From JAADHI01 sp964451325 (lineage in GTDB: Bacteria; Nitrospirota; Nitrospiria; SBBL01; JAADHI01): a DNA stretch of 64,000 bases. This document shows, piece by piece, positions 17,137 to 26,607 of this stretch (the first letter of the stretch is position 1; each line of letters opens with the position of its first letter). A model generated the notes under the pieces. The model was not told the origin of the DNA. It searched no databases and saw only the letters and a list, made by a program, of their open reading frames with translations. The position numbers and the translations under genes are program-made. The stretch covers positions 1 to 64,000 of the forward strand of contig CAYVHO010000009.1 in assembly GCA_964451325.1 (NCBI GenBank), written 5' to 3'.

Positions 17137-18717
17137 ATGGAGATCAAAAAAAGAAATCGAAGTGAACTGAAATCATTTTTTGTTAAAAACGCCATCCCGA
17201 CTGAGGTCGAATTTGCAGATTTGATTGAAGGCATGGTGAATCAAAAAGACGATGGTTTTGCCAAATTACCCGGAAGCCCCTTGAGCATCGAAGCTTCGGG
17301 AGACGATGCAAGTCAAAAAAAGGCCATTAACTTTTATAAAAATTTTTCGGATGCGAGCCCAAACTGGGTCTTCAGTTTGAATCCCAGAAGCGACCCCGCA
17401 AAACCTGCGACGGCCAAACCCGGTTTGAGCATCAGCGACAGCGCGGGAAATAGCCGCTTTTTTGTGGATGAAAGCACCGGCAATGTGGGCATTGGTACCG
17501 TGAGTCCAACCGCGAAACTCGAGGTCAACGGAAATATTTTTGCCGGGAATTCGGACCTCTATTTTACGAAGATTGACCACGATCATTCGGGAATTGGGAA
17601 TAAAGCAGGTTACGCGGCCATAGAAAATACAAAAAATTACGATGCTCTCATGATCCTAGGTCGAGCAGGTACTGCGAAGGGCCGTACCGTCAAATTGTGG
17701 GACTATTTACAGGTTAACGGAGCCTTGGATGTTACGGGGGCCTTGGGTTTTGGCAGTAGTACCCGTCAAATGCTAAATCTTTATGGTACTGACTACGGTG
17801 TGGGTGTGCAAAGCTCAACACAATATTTCAGGACGGGTCAAAACTTTGCCTGGTACAAAGGTGGCGCACACAACAACGGTGCGTTAAATGCTGGCACAGG
17901 TGGCACAGTGCAGATGGTGATTAAGAATGGCAGCGTGGGTATCGGAACGGCCGCACCGACCCACCTATTTCACGTTCGAGCCAATAATGCTGTGGGTCTT
18001 TTTGAATCTTCGGGATCACAGGCCTATTTGAGATTGTCAACAAACGAAGGCTTGGCTAAGCGGGTTGAAATTGCGAATCGACCGGGGGGACGCTTAGCAC
18101 TCTGGGTGACTTCAGCCGGGGATGTATTCAATATCACAACAGCGGGTAATGTTGGCATTGGAACAACGGCTCCAAAAGCGAAGCTTGATGTAAGAGGCGG
18201 TATTTTTGCTGGGAATTCAGATCTCTATTTCACAAAAACTAATCATGACCATTCAGCTATAGGGAATAAAGAGGGATACGCGGCGATAGAAAATGCAAGA
18301 AATTATAACGCTTTGATGATTCTGGGCCGATCAAACTACGCTGGAGGAAAACTGAGCCAGAGAAGGATACGGGTATGGGATTATTTTCAAGTGCATGGGG
18401 TGTTTGTAAATAGCTCAGACCGGCGCTTTAAAAGGGACATTGAAGACATCCCTTACGGCTTAAAGACCTTAAGAAAATTGAAACCGGTATCTTTTAATTG
18501 GAAAAATATAGCTAATCCACATAAGAGCCTCGGTTTCATCGCCCAAGAGGTGCAACCGGTAATCCATGAAGCGGTTTATGCAGATTCCCGTGATAATCAA
18601 CCCGGTAGTCCAGAATTAAGTGTGTCGTATACAAGTCTGATTCCTGTTTTGGTCAATGCAATTAAGGAATTGGATGTCAAAGTGGAAAGTTTTTTGACCG
18701 CCAAAATTAGAGTGTAA
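17137..18717 (+). CDS. eCIS tail fibre with S74 intramolecular chaperone
   Basis: A 526-aa fibre. The N-terminus (RSELKSFFVKNAIPTEVEFADLIEGM) is a likely baseplate adaptor. Three GNVGIGT-type units (residues about 115, 267 and 336) mark shaft repeats. A block of about 65 aa starting IFAGNSDLYFTK and ending VWDY(F/L)QV occurs twice almost unchanged. The C-terminus is a peptidase S74 chaperone: SDRRFK gives the Ser427/Lys432 dyad, followed by LGFIAQEVQ and LVNAIKEL. The family trimerises fibres and then cleaves itself off at that serine. It is probably the target-binding fibre (Pvc13 role). Confidence 0.92.
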   Translation: MEIKKRNRSELKSFFVKNAIPTEVEFADLIEGMVNQKDDGFAKLPGSPLSIEASGDDASQKKAINFYKNFSDASPNWVFSLNPRSDPAKPATAKPGLSISDSAGNSRFFVDESTGNVGIGTVSPTAKLEVNGNIFAGNSDLYFTKIDHDHSGIGNKAGYAAIENTKNYDALMILGRAGTAKGRTVKLWDYLQVNGALDVTGALGFGSSTRQMLNLYGTDYGVGVQSSTQYFRTGQNFAWYKGGAHNNGALNAGTGGTVQMVIKNGSVGIGTAAPTHLFHVRANNAVGLFESSGSQAYLRLSTNEGLAKRVEIANRPGGRLALWVTSAGDVFNITTAGNVGIGTTAPKAKLDVRGGIFAGNSDLYFTKTNHDHSAIGNKEGYAAIENARNYNALMILGRSNYAGGKLSQRRIRVWDYFQVHGVFVNSSDRRFKRDIEDIPYGLKTLRKLKPVSFNWKNIANPHKSLGFIAQEVQPVIHEAVYADSRDNQPGSPELSVSYTSLIPVLVNAIKELDVKVESFLTAKIRV

Positions 18718-18720
18718 TTT

Positions 18721-20790
18721 ATGAATAACGTTCAAACCCTTCCCACAACTCCCCTCGAACACCCCGCGATGGACTATGCCTATTTACGTCAGGAAGGCAT
18801 TCGTCTGATTCAAGAGATGGCGGGTGAGGTGTGGACGGATTTTAATGCCCATGATCCAGGCATTACCATCTTAGAACAGCTTTGTTATGCCCTCACCGAC
18901 TTAGGGTATCGCATCAACTACGACCTGCCCGATTTGCTGGCAGGTGAAGGCATTGATCCTTATGAAAGTCTCTATGGCCCCGCAGAGATTTTGAGCACCG
19001 AACCCGTCACCTTGCTCGATCTACGCAAGCTCGTTATGGATGTTGCGGGTGTCAAAAATGCTTGGATTGAAGCGATCGAAAAACCGACACCGCTCTATTT
19101 TCATGAAGGCAAAAAGATCTTGAGCCTTCAGTCTGAAGCCCAGGAAGGGGGCCCTCAAATCACCGAGCCTGTTTTTTTGAAAGGTTTGTACCGCGTCTTG
19201 ATTGAAAGCTCTGGTTTGGTGGATGAGGAGGGGGCCATCATCGAGCAGGCGGTCGCGCGGCGACTCAACGCCCATCGTGGGCTCTGCGAAGATTTTGACG
19301 AGATTAACGTCTTGGCCCACCAAGATGTCGCCGTCTTAGCCCGCATCGAAATCGGCGCTGTAGAGGATGCGGGAGAAGTGCTGAGCCAAATCTATTTACA
19401 AATTTCAAATTATTTTTCCCCGACCCTGCCTTTCAAAACACTGACACAAATGCTTGAATCAGGGGCCTCAATCGATACTGTTTTTGAAGGCCCGTTATTA
19501 GAGCGTGGGTTTTTGGATACGAAAGCCCTCGCCAAAGTCGAAAGAAGAGACACCCTCTATATCTCCGATCTCATTCGCGAAATCATGAGGGTGCCGGGGG
19601 TCCGCGCGGTTCGTGATATTTCGCTGAAATCGGGGGAAACAATTGAAAACTGGTCTTTGCAGCTTGGGGAAAAACAGATTCCCAAATTAGTTTTTAGCGC
19701 CGAAACCATTATTTTGGAAAAAGCGGGCATGGCCGCAAGCATTGATCATGAGTGGGTGAAAAACCGCTATAGCGAAACCCTGAAAAATACCACAAGTTTT
19801 CCCAGATTGAGCAACAAGGAGCGAGCCTTGAGTCCGCCCAAAGGACGGGATCGCAATCTCGCACACTATTTTTCCGTGCAACAACATTTTCCCGATTGTT
19901 ACGGCATTGGGGAAATGGCCCTGCCCGACTCTGCTTCACCATCACGCAAGGCCAAGGCGGCACAATTAAAGGCCTATTTATTCTTTTTTGATCAACTCTT
20001 GGCCAACTATTTTTCTCAGTTGGCCCATGCGAAGTCCCTCTTTTCGTTTTATGGAAAGAGCAAAAAAACCTATTTTTCCCAAATGATCACTGATCCGACC
20101 TTAGGGCTTGATGGCCTCTTGATGAAATCAAGAGAAGGATTTTCGACACAATTGCAAAACATCACAGATAAAAGCGCCGGAGAGGGTGTTTCTCTACAAC
20201 GTAAAAATCGCTTTTTAAATCATTTAATGGCCCGATTTTCTGAAGAGTTTTCTGATTATGCGCTTATTCTATTCTCCCTGGTGGATAAAGGGCGAGAGGC
20301 CTCGCTTGAAAAATTGGTGCAGGACAAGCAGGCCTATTTGCAACATTATCCCAAAATAAGTAATGCGCGTGGAAGGGCTTTTGACGCCTTGAAAGAATGG
20401 GACAATCAAAATGTCTCGGGTTTGGAATCGCGTGTTCGCCTCAAACTTGCTATCGATGCAGAGGAGTCCGAAGATCTTTTTCTGATTGAACATATCCTAT
20501 TGCGTCCCTTGCCAGGGGATACACAGCAGCAGGTCCCCTTACTTGCTGCCGTGCAATCAAAAGATCCTTATTCCCTACAGATTAGTTTTGTGTTTCCCGA
20601 CTGGCCGAGGCGTTTCAAACAAGCTGTTTTTAAAAAATTTATCCATCAAACCATTCGTGAAGAAACGCCGGCGCATTTAATTGCTCATGTGCATTGGCTC
20701 GACAAAACATCGTGGCTTGGTTTTGAAGCGGCTAATTCCGACTGGTTGGCCAAACGCCGGCTTCATCTACGTCGTCGTTTGGGATTGTAA
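18721..20790 (+). CDS. Baseplate wedge protein (Pvc12-like)
   Basis: A 689-aa protein. Residues about 30-70 read EVWTDFNAHDPGITILEQLCYALTDLGYRINYDLPDLL, the hallmark start of the second eCIS baseplate wedge component. Further on are LRKLVMDVAGVKNAW and ISDLIREIMRVPGVRAVRDI, typical J-like insertions. The C-terminal part (FLIEHILLRPL...QISFVFPDWPRRF...FIHQTIREETPAHLIAHVHWL) is the conserved end of this family. It starts 3 bp after the fibre stop and ends 3 bp before the Ig-repeat gene. Confidence 0.9.
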   Translation: MNNVQTLPTTPLEHPAMDYAYLRQEGIRLIQEMAGEVWTDFNAHDPGITILEQLCYALTDLGYRINYDLPDLLAGEGIDPYESLYGPAEILSTEPVTLLDLRKLVMDVAGVKNAWIEAIEKPTPLYFHEGKKILSLQSEAQEGGPQITEPVFLKGLYRVLIESSGLVDEEGAIIEQAVARRLNAHRGLCEDFDEINVLAHQDVAVLARIEIGAVEDAGEVLSQIYLQISNYFSPTLPFKTLTQMLESGASIDTVFEGPLLERGFLDTKALAKVERRDTLYISDLIREIMRVPGVRAVRDISLKSGETIENWSLQLGEKQIPKLVFSAETIILEKAGMAASIDHEWVKNRYSETLKNTTSFPRLSNKERALSPPKGRDRNLAHYFSVQQHFPDCYGIGEMALPDSASPSRKAKAAQLKAYLFFFDQLLANYFSQLAHAKSLFSFYGKSKKTYFSQMITDPTLGLDGLLMKSREGFSTQLQNITDKSAGEGVSLQRKNRFLNHLMARFSEEFSDYALILFSLVDKGREASLEKLVQDKQAYLQHYPKISNARGRAFDALKEWDNQNVSGLESRVRLKLAIDAEESEDLFLIEHILLRPLPGDTQQQVPLLAAVQSKDPYSLQISFVFPDWPRRFKQAVFKKFIHQTIREETPAHLIAHVHWLDKTSWLGFEAANSDWLAKRRLHLRRRLGL

Positions 20791-20793
20791 TTT

Positions 20794-22611
20794 ATGGCAG
20801 ATAAAACCGATATAAAGATTCGAGATGCCCGAGACCGTGTGATTGATCTCTTGGGTTTTGGCGAAACCTATCCCTTGCAGGATCTCCGCATATTGGATGA
20901 TCAGCTGACGGTGCCTTTTGGTACATCGGCAAAAATCCCCATTGAATCCAGTCAGTTAGAGGTGGTTTATCAGCTCTATGATGGAGATGATGTTCCGGTA
21001 AGACCCTCTCCGCGCCGCCCTCCGATTACCGCACAAGGTGTGGGTGGGCTCCTGATCTTAGAAAGCCCCAAGATTTCAGATGATGTGAGTTATCAAATCC
21101 GTGCGCTCAAAAACGATTCCGGGCGCAAGGCCTATTTGCACGAAATCGCGACGATTAAAGTCGGCCTGGATGTCAGGCTTTCCGCTTTGATCCTCAACAC
21201 GCCTTTTCTTGAACCTGAGCGGGACAATGCAAAAGAAAACGATGCCCGTATTGTGGATTATGGCAGCGCTGTGACCATCCAGCTGAAAAAAAGTCAGGAA
21301 GGCGTGGACTACCGTCTGGTCTCTTTGCAAGGCACACAAGAAATCCTCTTGTCCGAGCCCGATGTACGCGGCACCTTAGATGATATAAGGCTTTCAGCTA
21401 AAGCCCTTTATGAAGACACCGACATTCGCATTCGCGCGACCAAAACCTTTGATATTTCGGAAGGACGAGAGACACAGACTGCTTTGTTGGATATCGTGCT
21501 GCCATTAAAAATACGGGCCAATACAGCACTTCAAGTCACCATTGATCCTGAGCCCATTATTGACTTTAAGGCAAACACAAGGGTCAAAATTAAGGCCTCG
21601 CAGAAGAGTGCGCGCTACCGTCTTTTTAGACGCAAAATTTCCGATGCCGATTTTGTTTTTGGTGAGTCCTCAGCCCTGACGCGGGTTTCGGTCCTGCGCA
21701 GCGATGGTGGCAAGGTGCAGGTTTCGGTGCCCGCGAAACAATCTATTTGGCAAGTGCCAGAAGGATTCATCGCCTTGGGCACGCAAAAAGTGGGAACAGG
21801 CGGTGCATTGTCTTTTTCGGTCGCGAGTCTCTCTGAAGATACAATGATCATTGTCCAGGCGGAAAAGCTGCATCAAGCACAGGCTGCAAGGTCTTCTGCG
21901 ATGAAATTGTCTCAAGCGGCGGTCGTATTACTGCGGCCTGATGGAAATCCCACCTTGCATTTGCGTGTGAAACTCAAGGCATCCAATGCCGTGAGTGCGG
22001 TGGAGGTATTGGGAGGAGAGCCGGGTGTCTTTTACCATCTTCGCAAAGATTTGACGGGGCCAGACCTTAGTTTACCCGCTTATTTTTACAAGAAGGACGA
22101 AAATAATCCCGAGCAGAATAAAGGCCTTAACCAGCTTCGCATCGGCATTGACTTTGTCGTGCCACGGAGAGCGCCACAAAAGATTGATGAGCCGGACCGC
22201 TCAAGAATAAAGCCAGAATCGGCAGTGCTGGAACTGAATAATATCACGCTGCCCAGTGTTCTAAATGTACTCGCGGTCAAAGCACAAACGCAGATCCCCA
22301 TGGGGCTTACGCAGACAGCCATGTTGCCGAAACTGCCTCAAATCGCTTTTGACTCCGCCCGCGTTGATAGGGGAAAGACCGCCCGGCTTGTTATCAAAGC
22401 GAGTCAGGTGGGTGAAAAGTATCAGCTTTTTCTAGGCGGAGTGGCTGTCAAAAAGGCCAAAAATGGAAACGGAGAAGACCTGGTCTTCATCACAAATCCT
22501 CTAACAGAAGACACCGTCTTTGAGTTGTTGATAACACAAGAGAGTCGCACTACTTTAGAAGTCACACGCATCTTGCCTTTAAAGGTGGATGTGAACGTTA
22601 TTTCATCATAA
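20794..22611 (+). CDS. eCIS-associated multi-Ig-like repeat protein
   Basis: A 605-aa protein without signal peptide, built of about five beta-sandwich repeats. Each repeat has a Y(Q/R/H)L strand (VVYQLYD about 53, VDYRLVS about 169, ARYRLFR about 273, VFYHLRK about 412, EKYQLFL about 547) and, in most, an ending like (I/L)(S/T)(D/E)DT...I(R/V)A. I do not recognise a named family, although such proteins recur between the wedge and tape-measure genes of some eCIS. A fibre-network, cage or adhesin role outside the baseplate is plausible. It is translationally close to both neighbours. Not a core CIS component. Confidence 0.75.
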   Translation: MADKTDIKIRDARDRVIDLLGFGETYPLQDLRILDDQLTVPFGTSAKIPIESSQLEVVYQLYDGDDVPVRPSPRRPPITAQGVGGLLILESPKISDDVSYQIRALKNDSGRKAYLHEIATIKVGLDVRLSALILNTPFLEPERDNAKENDARIVDYGSAVTIQLKKSQEGVDYRLVSLQGTQEILLSEPDVRGTLDDIRLSAKALYEDTDIRIRATKTFDISEGRETQTALLDIVLPLKIRANTALQVTIDPEPIIDFKANTRVKIKASQKSARYRLFRRKISDADFVFGESSALTRVSVLRSDGGKVQVSVPAKQSIWQVPEGFIALGTQKVGTGGALSFSVASLSEDTMIIVQAEKLHQAQAARSSAMKLSQAAVVLLRPDGNPTLHLRVKLKASNAVSAVEVLGGEPGVFYHLRKDLTGPDLSLPAYFYKKDENNPEQNKGLNQLRIGIDFVVPRRAPQKIDEPDRSRIKPESAVLELNNITLPSVLNVLAVKAQTQIPMGLTQTAMLPKLPQIAFDSARVDRGKTARLVIKASQVGEKYQLFLGGVAVKKAKNGNGEDLVFITNPLTEDTVFELLITQESRTTLEVTRILPLKVDVNVISS

Positions 22612-22636
22612 GGGTTTGCCTTTTTTTGAGGTGGTT

Positions 22637-24463
22637 ATGGGAGAACAACTGCACCGCATCAAACGTCAGATTCTAGAACTCAAAATGCCCAAAGACCAAG
22701 CGACCCCGGCGTTTTATGCCAAACTCAGAAATATTTACAATCGCAGCCTTGTCCCGATCATTGAGGCCTGCTGTTCCGAATTTGCAGATCCCGCCCAGAT
22801 CTATCGTATCGATCGCCTCGAAGTAGATTTGGGTGTGCTGAATACACAAGATCTTGAAGCAGTGCTTGTCGCCAAACTGCGTTTAGAGTTGCGGGAACAA
22901 TTAAGCGCACACTTTCAAAAATCTCATGATGCAGATGCAAAATACACGCAAAATTCGCAAGATCCGTCTTCACAAAGCCCTTCTGCCATAGATTCTCAAG
23001 TCGAAGTGCTGCATTTTTTTGCGCGCACGGGTGCACTGCCTTGGTGGGCGGATGCCTCAAAAGCAGGTCTTTTAGGGGATGTCATTGAAACACTTCGGCA
23101 AAAATCCCCCGATGTGTTGCTGAAACTACTGACCTCCTTATGCCGAGAAACAAAGGCATTACGGCGCATTGTGCGCTACTTTGATGATGCCACCTTATCT
23201 GCCATCTGCCGCTTGGCAAAAGCCTGCGAAGCGACATCTTTTGAAGGTCTGCGAGAGCGCCTTTTTGCTCTGCTGAAGTCGAGTCGCTTCAATTCGGGGT
23301 TTACGACTGCCGCGCTTCGAAATAGGATGTGGGAAGAGGTCTTAATCTTGTCCTATGCGACACCAGGAAAAAGTGTGCGGCCCGAGCTTTTTTGGCGAGA
23401 TGTGCTCTCACGCATGGCCTGGCATTTTGTTTGTCCCATTGCGGCATTGATGGATGAACTTTGGCAAGCCACCTCTCGATCCAAGACACCGATTGATCGT
23501 GCTGTTTTAAAAATATTTGAACCGTTTTTTTCAGAAAGTCCTCCTGTTGATCATCAGAAAACAAAGGGTTTAAAAGTAAAAGAGCCAGAAATAGAGGATC
23601 AAACAGGAGATACGCTTGTTTTTGCGAACGATTTTTCTGAAAATCTAGCCTCTCAGGAACTTGCACAGATGCTCGTGCAACTTAAAAGAGCAGGCGGTTT
23701 TTTTGAGCCCTTGTTTGTCCCCCTTCGTCTCTTGCTTCAAGGACTCCCGGCATCTTTGTTGCCGCAAGTTTTATCCACGCTAGAATCATTCAATCTCGCA
23801 AAAACAGGCATTCCCGCAGCGGATCAAGAAATGAATGTAAGGCTGCGACGCTTCTTTGTAAAGCTTGAGTCCGAACAAGGTGTTTCCAGCGTGCAGATTA
23901 AAGCCTGTCTTTGGGCTTTGGCCGAAAATGGGCCTCAAAATAATAATGCGGCTTTCGCCGATATTGATGAACTCTACATCGACAATGCAGGTCTCGTGAT
24001 CCTTTGGCCCTTTTTGAGCCATTTTTTCAAACACATGGACTTGATGGACAAAAAGGGGTTTAAAGATCGTGCCAGCCTGCATCGTGCCGTCTTGCTTTTA
24101 CAATATCTGGTCACCGAAGAAGAGCGGCCACCGGAATATCATCTGCCCTTAAATCGCATATTGTGTGGCATGGACTTAGCCACGGTCTTCGAGCAGGAAA
24201 ACCCGGTTTCGGAAGCAGAAGCCCAGGAATGCGAAGCCTTGCTTGAAGCTGTGATTGCACAAGTTCCGATTTTAAAAAAAATGTCACCGCGCGGTTTTCG
24301 CGGGACTTTTTTGATTCGAAAAGGGGTTTTAAGCACACGCGATGGCGCTTGGCTCTTGCGGGTGACACGCAACGAATTTGATGTGGTGCTTGATCATTTT
24401 CCCTGGAGTATGGCCTGGGTCAAATTGCCGATGATGTCACAAACTTTACAGGTGGAATGGTAA
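22637..24463 (+). CDS. eCIS tape measure protein (Pvc14-like)
   Basis: A 608-aa protein of the contractile injection system tape measure family. The start is typical: HRIKRQILELKMP, then YRIDRLEVDLGVL at about residues 63-75. The C-terminal region has DELYIDNAGLVILWPFLSHFFKHMDL, RAVLLLQYLVTEEE, LPLNRILCGMDL and a closing RNEFDVVLDHFPWSMAWVKLPMMSQTLQVEW block. The ATG at 22637 is preferred over an in-frame TTG at 22616 because GAGG lies 5 bp upstream. Residues about 95-125 and 295-330 are polar linkers. It sets tube length and may line the lumen that carries cargo. Confidence 0.92.
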   Translation: MGEQLHRIKRQILELKMPKDQATPAFYAKLRNIYNRSLVPIIEACCSEFADPAQIYRIDRLEVDLGVLNTQDLEAVLVAKLRLELREQLSAHFQKSHDADAKYTQNSQDPSSQSPSAIDSQVEVLHFFARTGALPWWADASKAGLLGDVIETLRQKSPDVLLKLLTSLCRETKALRRIVRYFDDATLSAICRLAKACEATSFEGLRERLFALLKSSRFNSGFTTAALRNRMWEEVLILSYATPGKSVRPELFWRDVLSRMAWHFVCPIAALMDELWQATSRSKTPIDRAVLKIFEPFFSESPPVDHQKTKGLKVKEPEIEDQTGDTLVFANDFSENLASQELAQMLVQLKRAGGFFEPLFVPLRLLLQGLPASLLPQVLSTLESFNLAKTGIPAADQEMNVRLRRFFVKLESEQGVSSVQIKACLWALAENGPQNNNAAFADIDELYIDNAGLVILWPFLSHFFKHMDLMDKKGFKDRASLHRAVLLLQYLVTEEERPPEYHLPLNRILCGMDLATVFEQENPVSEAEAQECEALLEAVIAQVPILKKMSPRGFRGTFLIRKGVLSTRDGAWLLRVTRNEFDVVLDHFPWSMAWVKLPMMSQTLQVEW

Positions 24464-25812
24464 TGAACAAAAAAACCATCGATAACGCCCGTGATTTAGA
24501 ACAGGAACTTCAGTGGTTTGTTGCGGTGCTGAACAGGCGTTTTAAGTCTTACTTGGGGGGAGAGGCTGAGGCCGATAATGTGTTTGAGCTCAGCCCGCCG
24601 GATTTAGGTAATTCCTCTTCTGAATATGCTAAATTTCTTCGCTATTATAAGTTTGTCTTTGCCGAACGATTTGCCATAGTGCTGGCGCTGGTGTCCCATA
24701 TTCGGCCTCAGTTGTTGGATGTTTTTTTTACCAAGAACAGCACCTTTGATCGAAAATTCACAGAGTTTGGGGGGGTGCGCAAAGGTGTCGATGGCGATTT
24801 TTATCCGACGGCCGAAACCTTGTTGTTTATTTTGGCGGGCAATCATCTTGAAACCCGTTTCGCGCTTCAAGCCCTGTTTGACCGGGATCATCCCTTTGCC
24901 AAACATCATATTCTGCGCCTGCAAGCTGAAAACAGCGAAATGCCGCGCTTGAAAGCCCCCTTGGTGCTTTCCGAAGAACATTTGAGTTTTTTTACGACCG
25001 GCCATAGTCCTCGCCCTAATTTTGGTGCAAACTTTCCTGCCCGCCATATCGAGACACAACTGGATTGGAAAGACCTGGTGCTGCACCCCGGCACACGTCG
25101 ACAGATCGAAGAGATCGAAACTTGGATACGCCACGGACCGACCCTGATGAATGAATGGGCCATGGCTTCAAAACTGCGCCCCGGCTACCGTGCCCTTTTT
25201 TATGGCGCGCCGGGCACGGGCAAGACCATGACGGCCAGTGTACTTGGAAAGGCCACAGGACGAGAAGTCTATAAAGTCGATCTCTCCTTGGTGGTTTCAA
25301 AATATATTGGCGAGACAGAAAAGAACCTCGCGAAAATTTTCGATCAAGCCGAGCATAAACAGTGGATCTTATTTTTCGACGAAGCCGATGCCTTGTTTGG
25401 AAAACGGAGTGAAACGAAAGACGCGCATGACCGATATGCCAATCAGGAGGTGTCTTTTTTATTGCAACGCATCGAAAGTTTTGATGGCATTGCGATCTTG
25501 GCCTCGAACCAGAGAGACAATTTAGATGATGCCTTTGCACGGCGTTTTGAATCGATTATCTTTTTTCCCATGCCGCGCCCTGAAGAGCGGCTCAGGCTTT
25601 GGAGACAAGGTTTTTCAAGCGAAGCTGAGCTACATGATGATCTTGATTTAGAGTCAATTGCTCAAAGGTATTCTCTCTCTGGAGGCGCAATCCTCAATGT
25701 CATCCGTTATGTCTCGTTGCAGGCGCTTAAAAATGGGGGGCTGAGAATTAGTGATGAACATGTGATCGAAGGCATTCGGAGAGAGTTCGCTAAGGAAGGT
25801 CGGGCGGTATGA
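24463..25812 (+). CDS. AAA+ ATPase of the eCIS (Pvc15-like)
   Basis: A 449-aa protein with an N-terminal helical region of about 200 aa and a classical AAA+ module. Walker A is GAPGTGKT (lysine at about residue 254). Walker B is ILFFDEADALFG (D306/E307). Sensor 1 is ASNQRDN, and DDAFARRF holds the arginine finger. Start at ATG 24463 overlaps the tape-measure stop as TAATG, with AGGTGG 7 bp before; ATG 24457 is the alternative. In PVC the equivalent ATPase is needed for assembly or cargo loading rather than firing. It closes the conserved structural block. Confidence 0.93.
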   Translation: MNKKTIDNARDLEQELQWFVAVLNRRFKSYLGGEAEADNVFELSPPDLGNSSSEYAKFLRYYKFVFAERFAIVLALVSHIRPQLLDVFFTKNSTFDRKFTEFGGVRKGVDGDFYPTAETLLFILAGNHLETRFALQALFDRDHPFAKHHILRLQAENSEMPRLKAPLVLSEEHLSFFTTGHSPRPNFGANFPARHIETQLDWKDLVLHPGTRRQIEEIETWIRHGPTLMNEWAMASKLRPGYRALFYGAPGTGKTMTASVLGKATGREVYKVDLSLVVSKYIGETEKNLAKIFDQAEHKQWILFFDEADALFGKRSETKDAHDRYANQEVSFLLQRIESFDGIAILASNQRDNLDDAFARRFESIIFFPMPRPEERLRLWRQGFSSEAELHDDLDLESIAQRYSLSGGAILNVIRYVSLQALKNGGLRISDEHVIEGIRREFAKEGRAV

Positions 25813-25857
25813 TGAGACTCCAGTTAAGGTGGATTAAAAACATTCAGGAGGTGTGTG

Positions 25858-26601
25858 ATGTATGGTAAGCATTTTTCAAGGCATAGAACGAAAACCAGCA
25901 TAAGAACGGAAGCGTCGAAAAGATCGAATGGGCTTTCAGTTTCCCCTCCCGCATATGGGGTTCAGGTTGTGGATTCCACAGGAAAGGGTGAAGGGAGGCA
26001 TGGACGAAAACTTCCCGAGGAACTGGAATTCATGGCCACATCTGGCGTCAGAGCACGAACCGGGGAAGAGACTAAAATTGACCTTGTGGGGACTGGAAGT
26101 GCGCTTCATAGTCTTGCAACCTCACCCTTGCAAACCTTGGGTAATGCTGTTTCCGGGATTTTTAGTGGGTTTCCTTCTAGACGGACGATCCGTCAACAAG
26201 CTGTTGTGCAGACCGCCATTAACACAGCATGGACGGCGGGTCTGACAGACTATAATGAACGCTTTGGTTGGATTACTTGGGATAAAAATACGGATACCTA
26301 CGCTGTCCCCGCTACATCAGTGGGTACGCCGTATCTCTGTACGCCGCCACCGAAGCCTGCTGATCCTGCGCCGAATGCGGTAAACCAGGTTTTCCATGTT
26401 GGAGAATTTCATATCCACCCTCCGCTTGATCCAGGGGATCCTGCTATGGCAAATCCGAATAATTGGCCTATTGGTCCGAGCCAAACAGACGAAGACGCCG
26501 CCCAAGCGGACAATAGTCCAGGAATTGTGCGAGATTTTGATACCATCGCTCGTACAGGCAATGCAGTGGACTACACCTATGGGCCATGGACCCGTATTTA
26601 G
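25858..26601 (+). CDS. Candidate eCIS cargo toxin with JAMM-like C-terminal domain
   Basis: A 247-aa protein 45 bp after the ATPase. The ATG at 25858 has AGGAGGTG just upstream. Residues 1-50 are basic and low-complexity (FSRHRTKTSIRTEASKRS), like a packaging leader. About 50-110 is Gly/Ser-rich. From 125 on there is a compact domain: NERFGWITWD (E134), VFHVGEFHIHPP (H185, H187), a 19-residue Pro/Asn loop, then GPSQTDEDA (S208, D211) and PGIV. E...HxHP...SxxD is the zinc-binding order of JAB/JAMM peptidases and DUF4329-type toxin domains, though the loop is longer than usual. Function as a delivered protease or deamidase-like effector is inference. Confidence 0.65.
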   Translation: MYGKHFSRHRTKTSIRTEASKRSNGLSVSPPAYGVQVVDSTGKGEGRHGRKLPEELEFMATSGVRARTGEETKIDLVGTGSALHSLATSPLQTLGNAVSGIFSGFPSRRTIRQQAVVQTAINTAWTAGLTDYNERFGWITWDKNTDTYAVPATSVGTPYLCTPPPKPADPAPNAVNQVFHVGEFHIHPPLDPGDPAMANPNNWPIGPSQTDEDAAQADNSPGIVRDFDTIARTGNAVDYTYGPWTRI

Positions 26602-26607
26602 TGCGAA

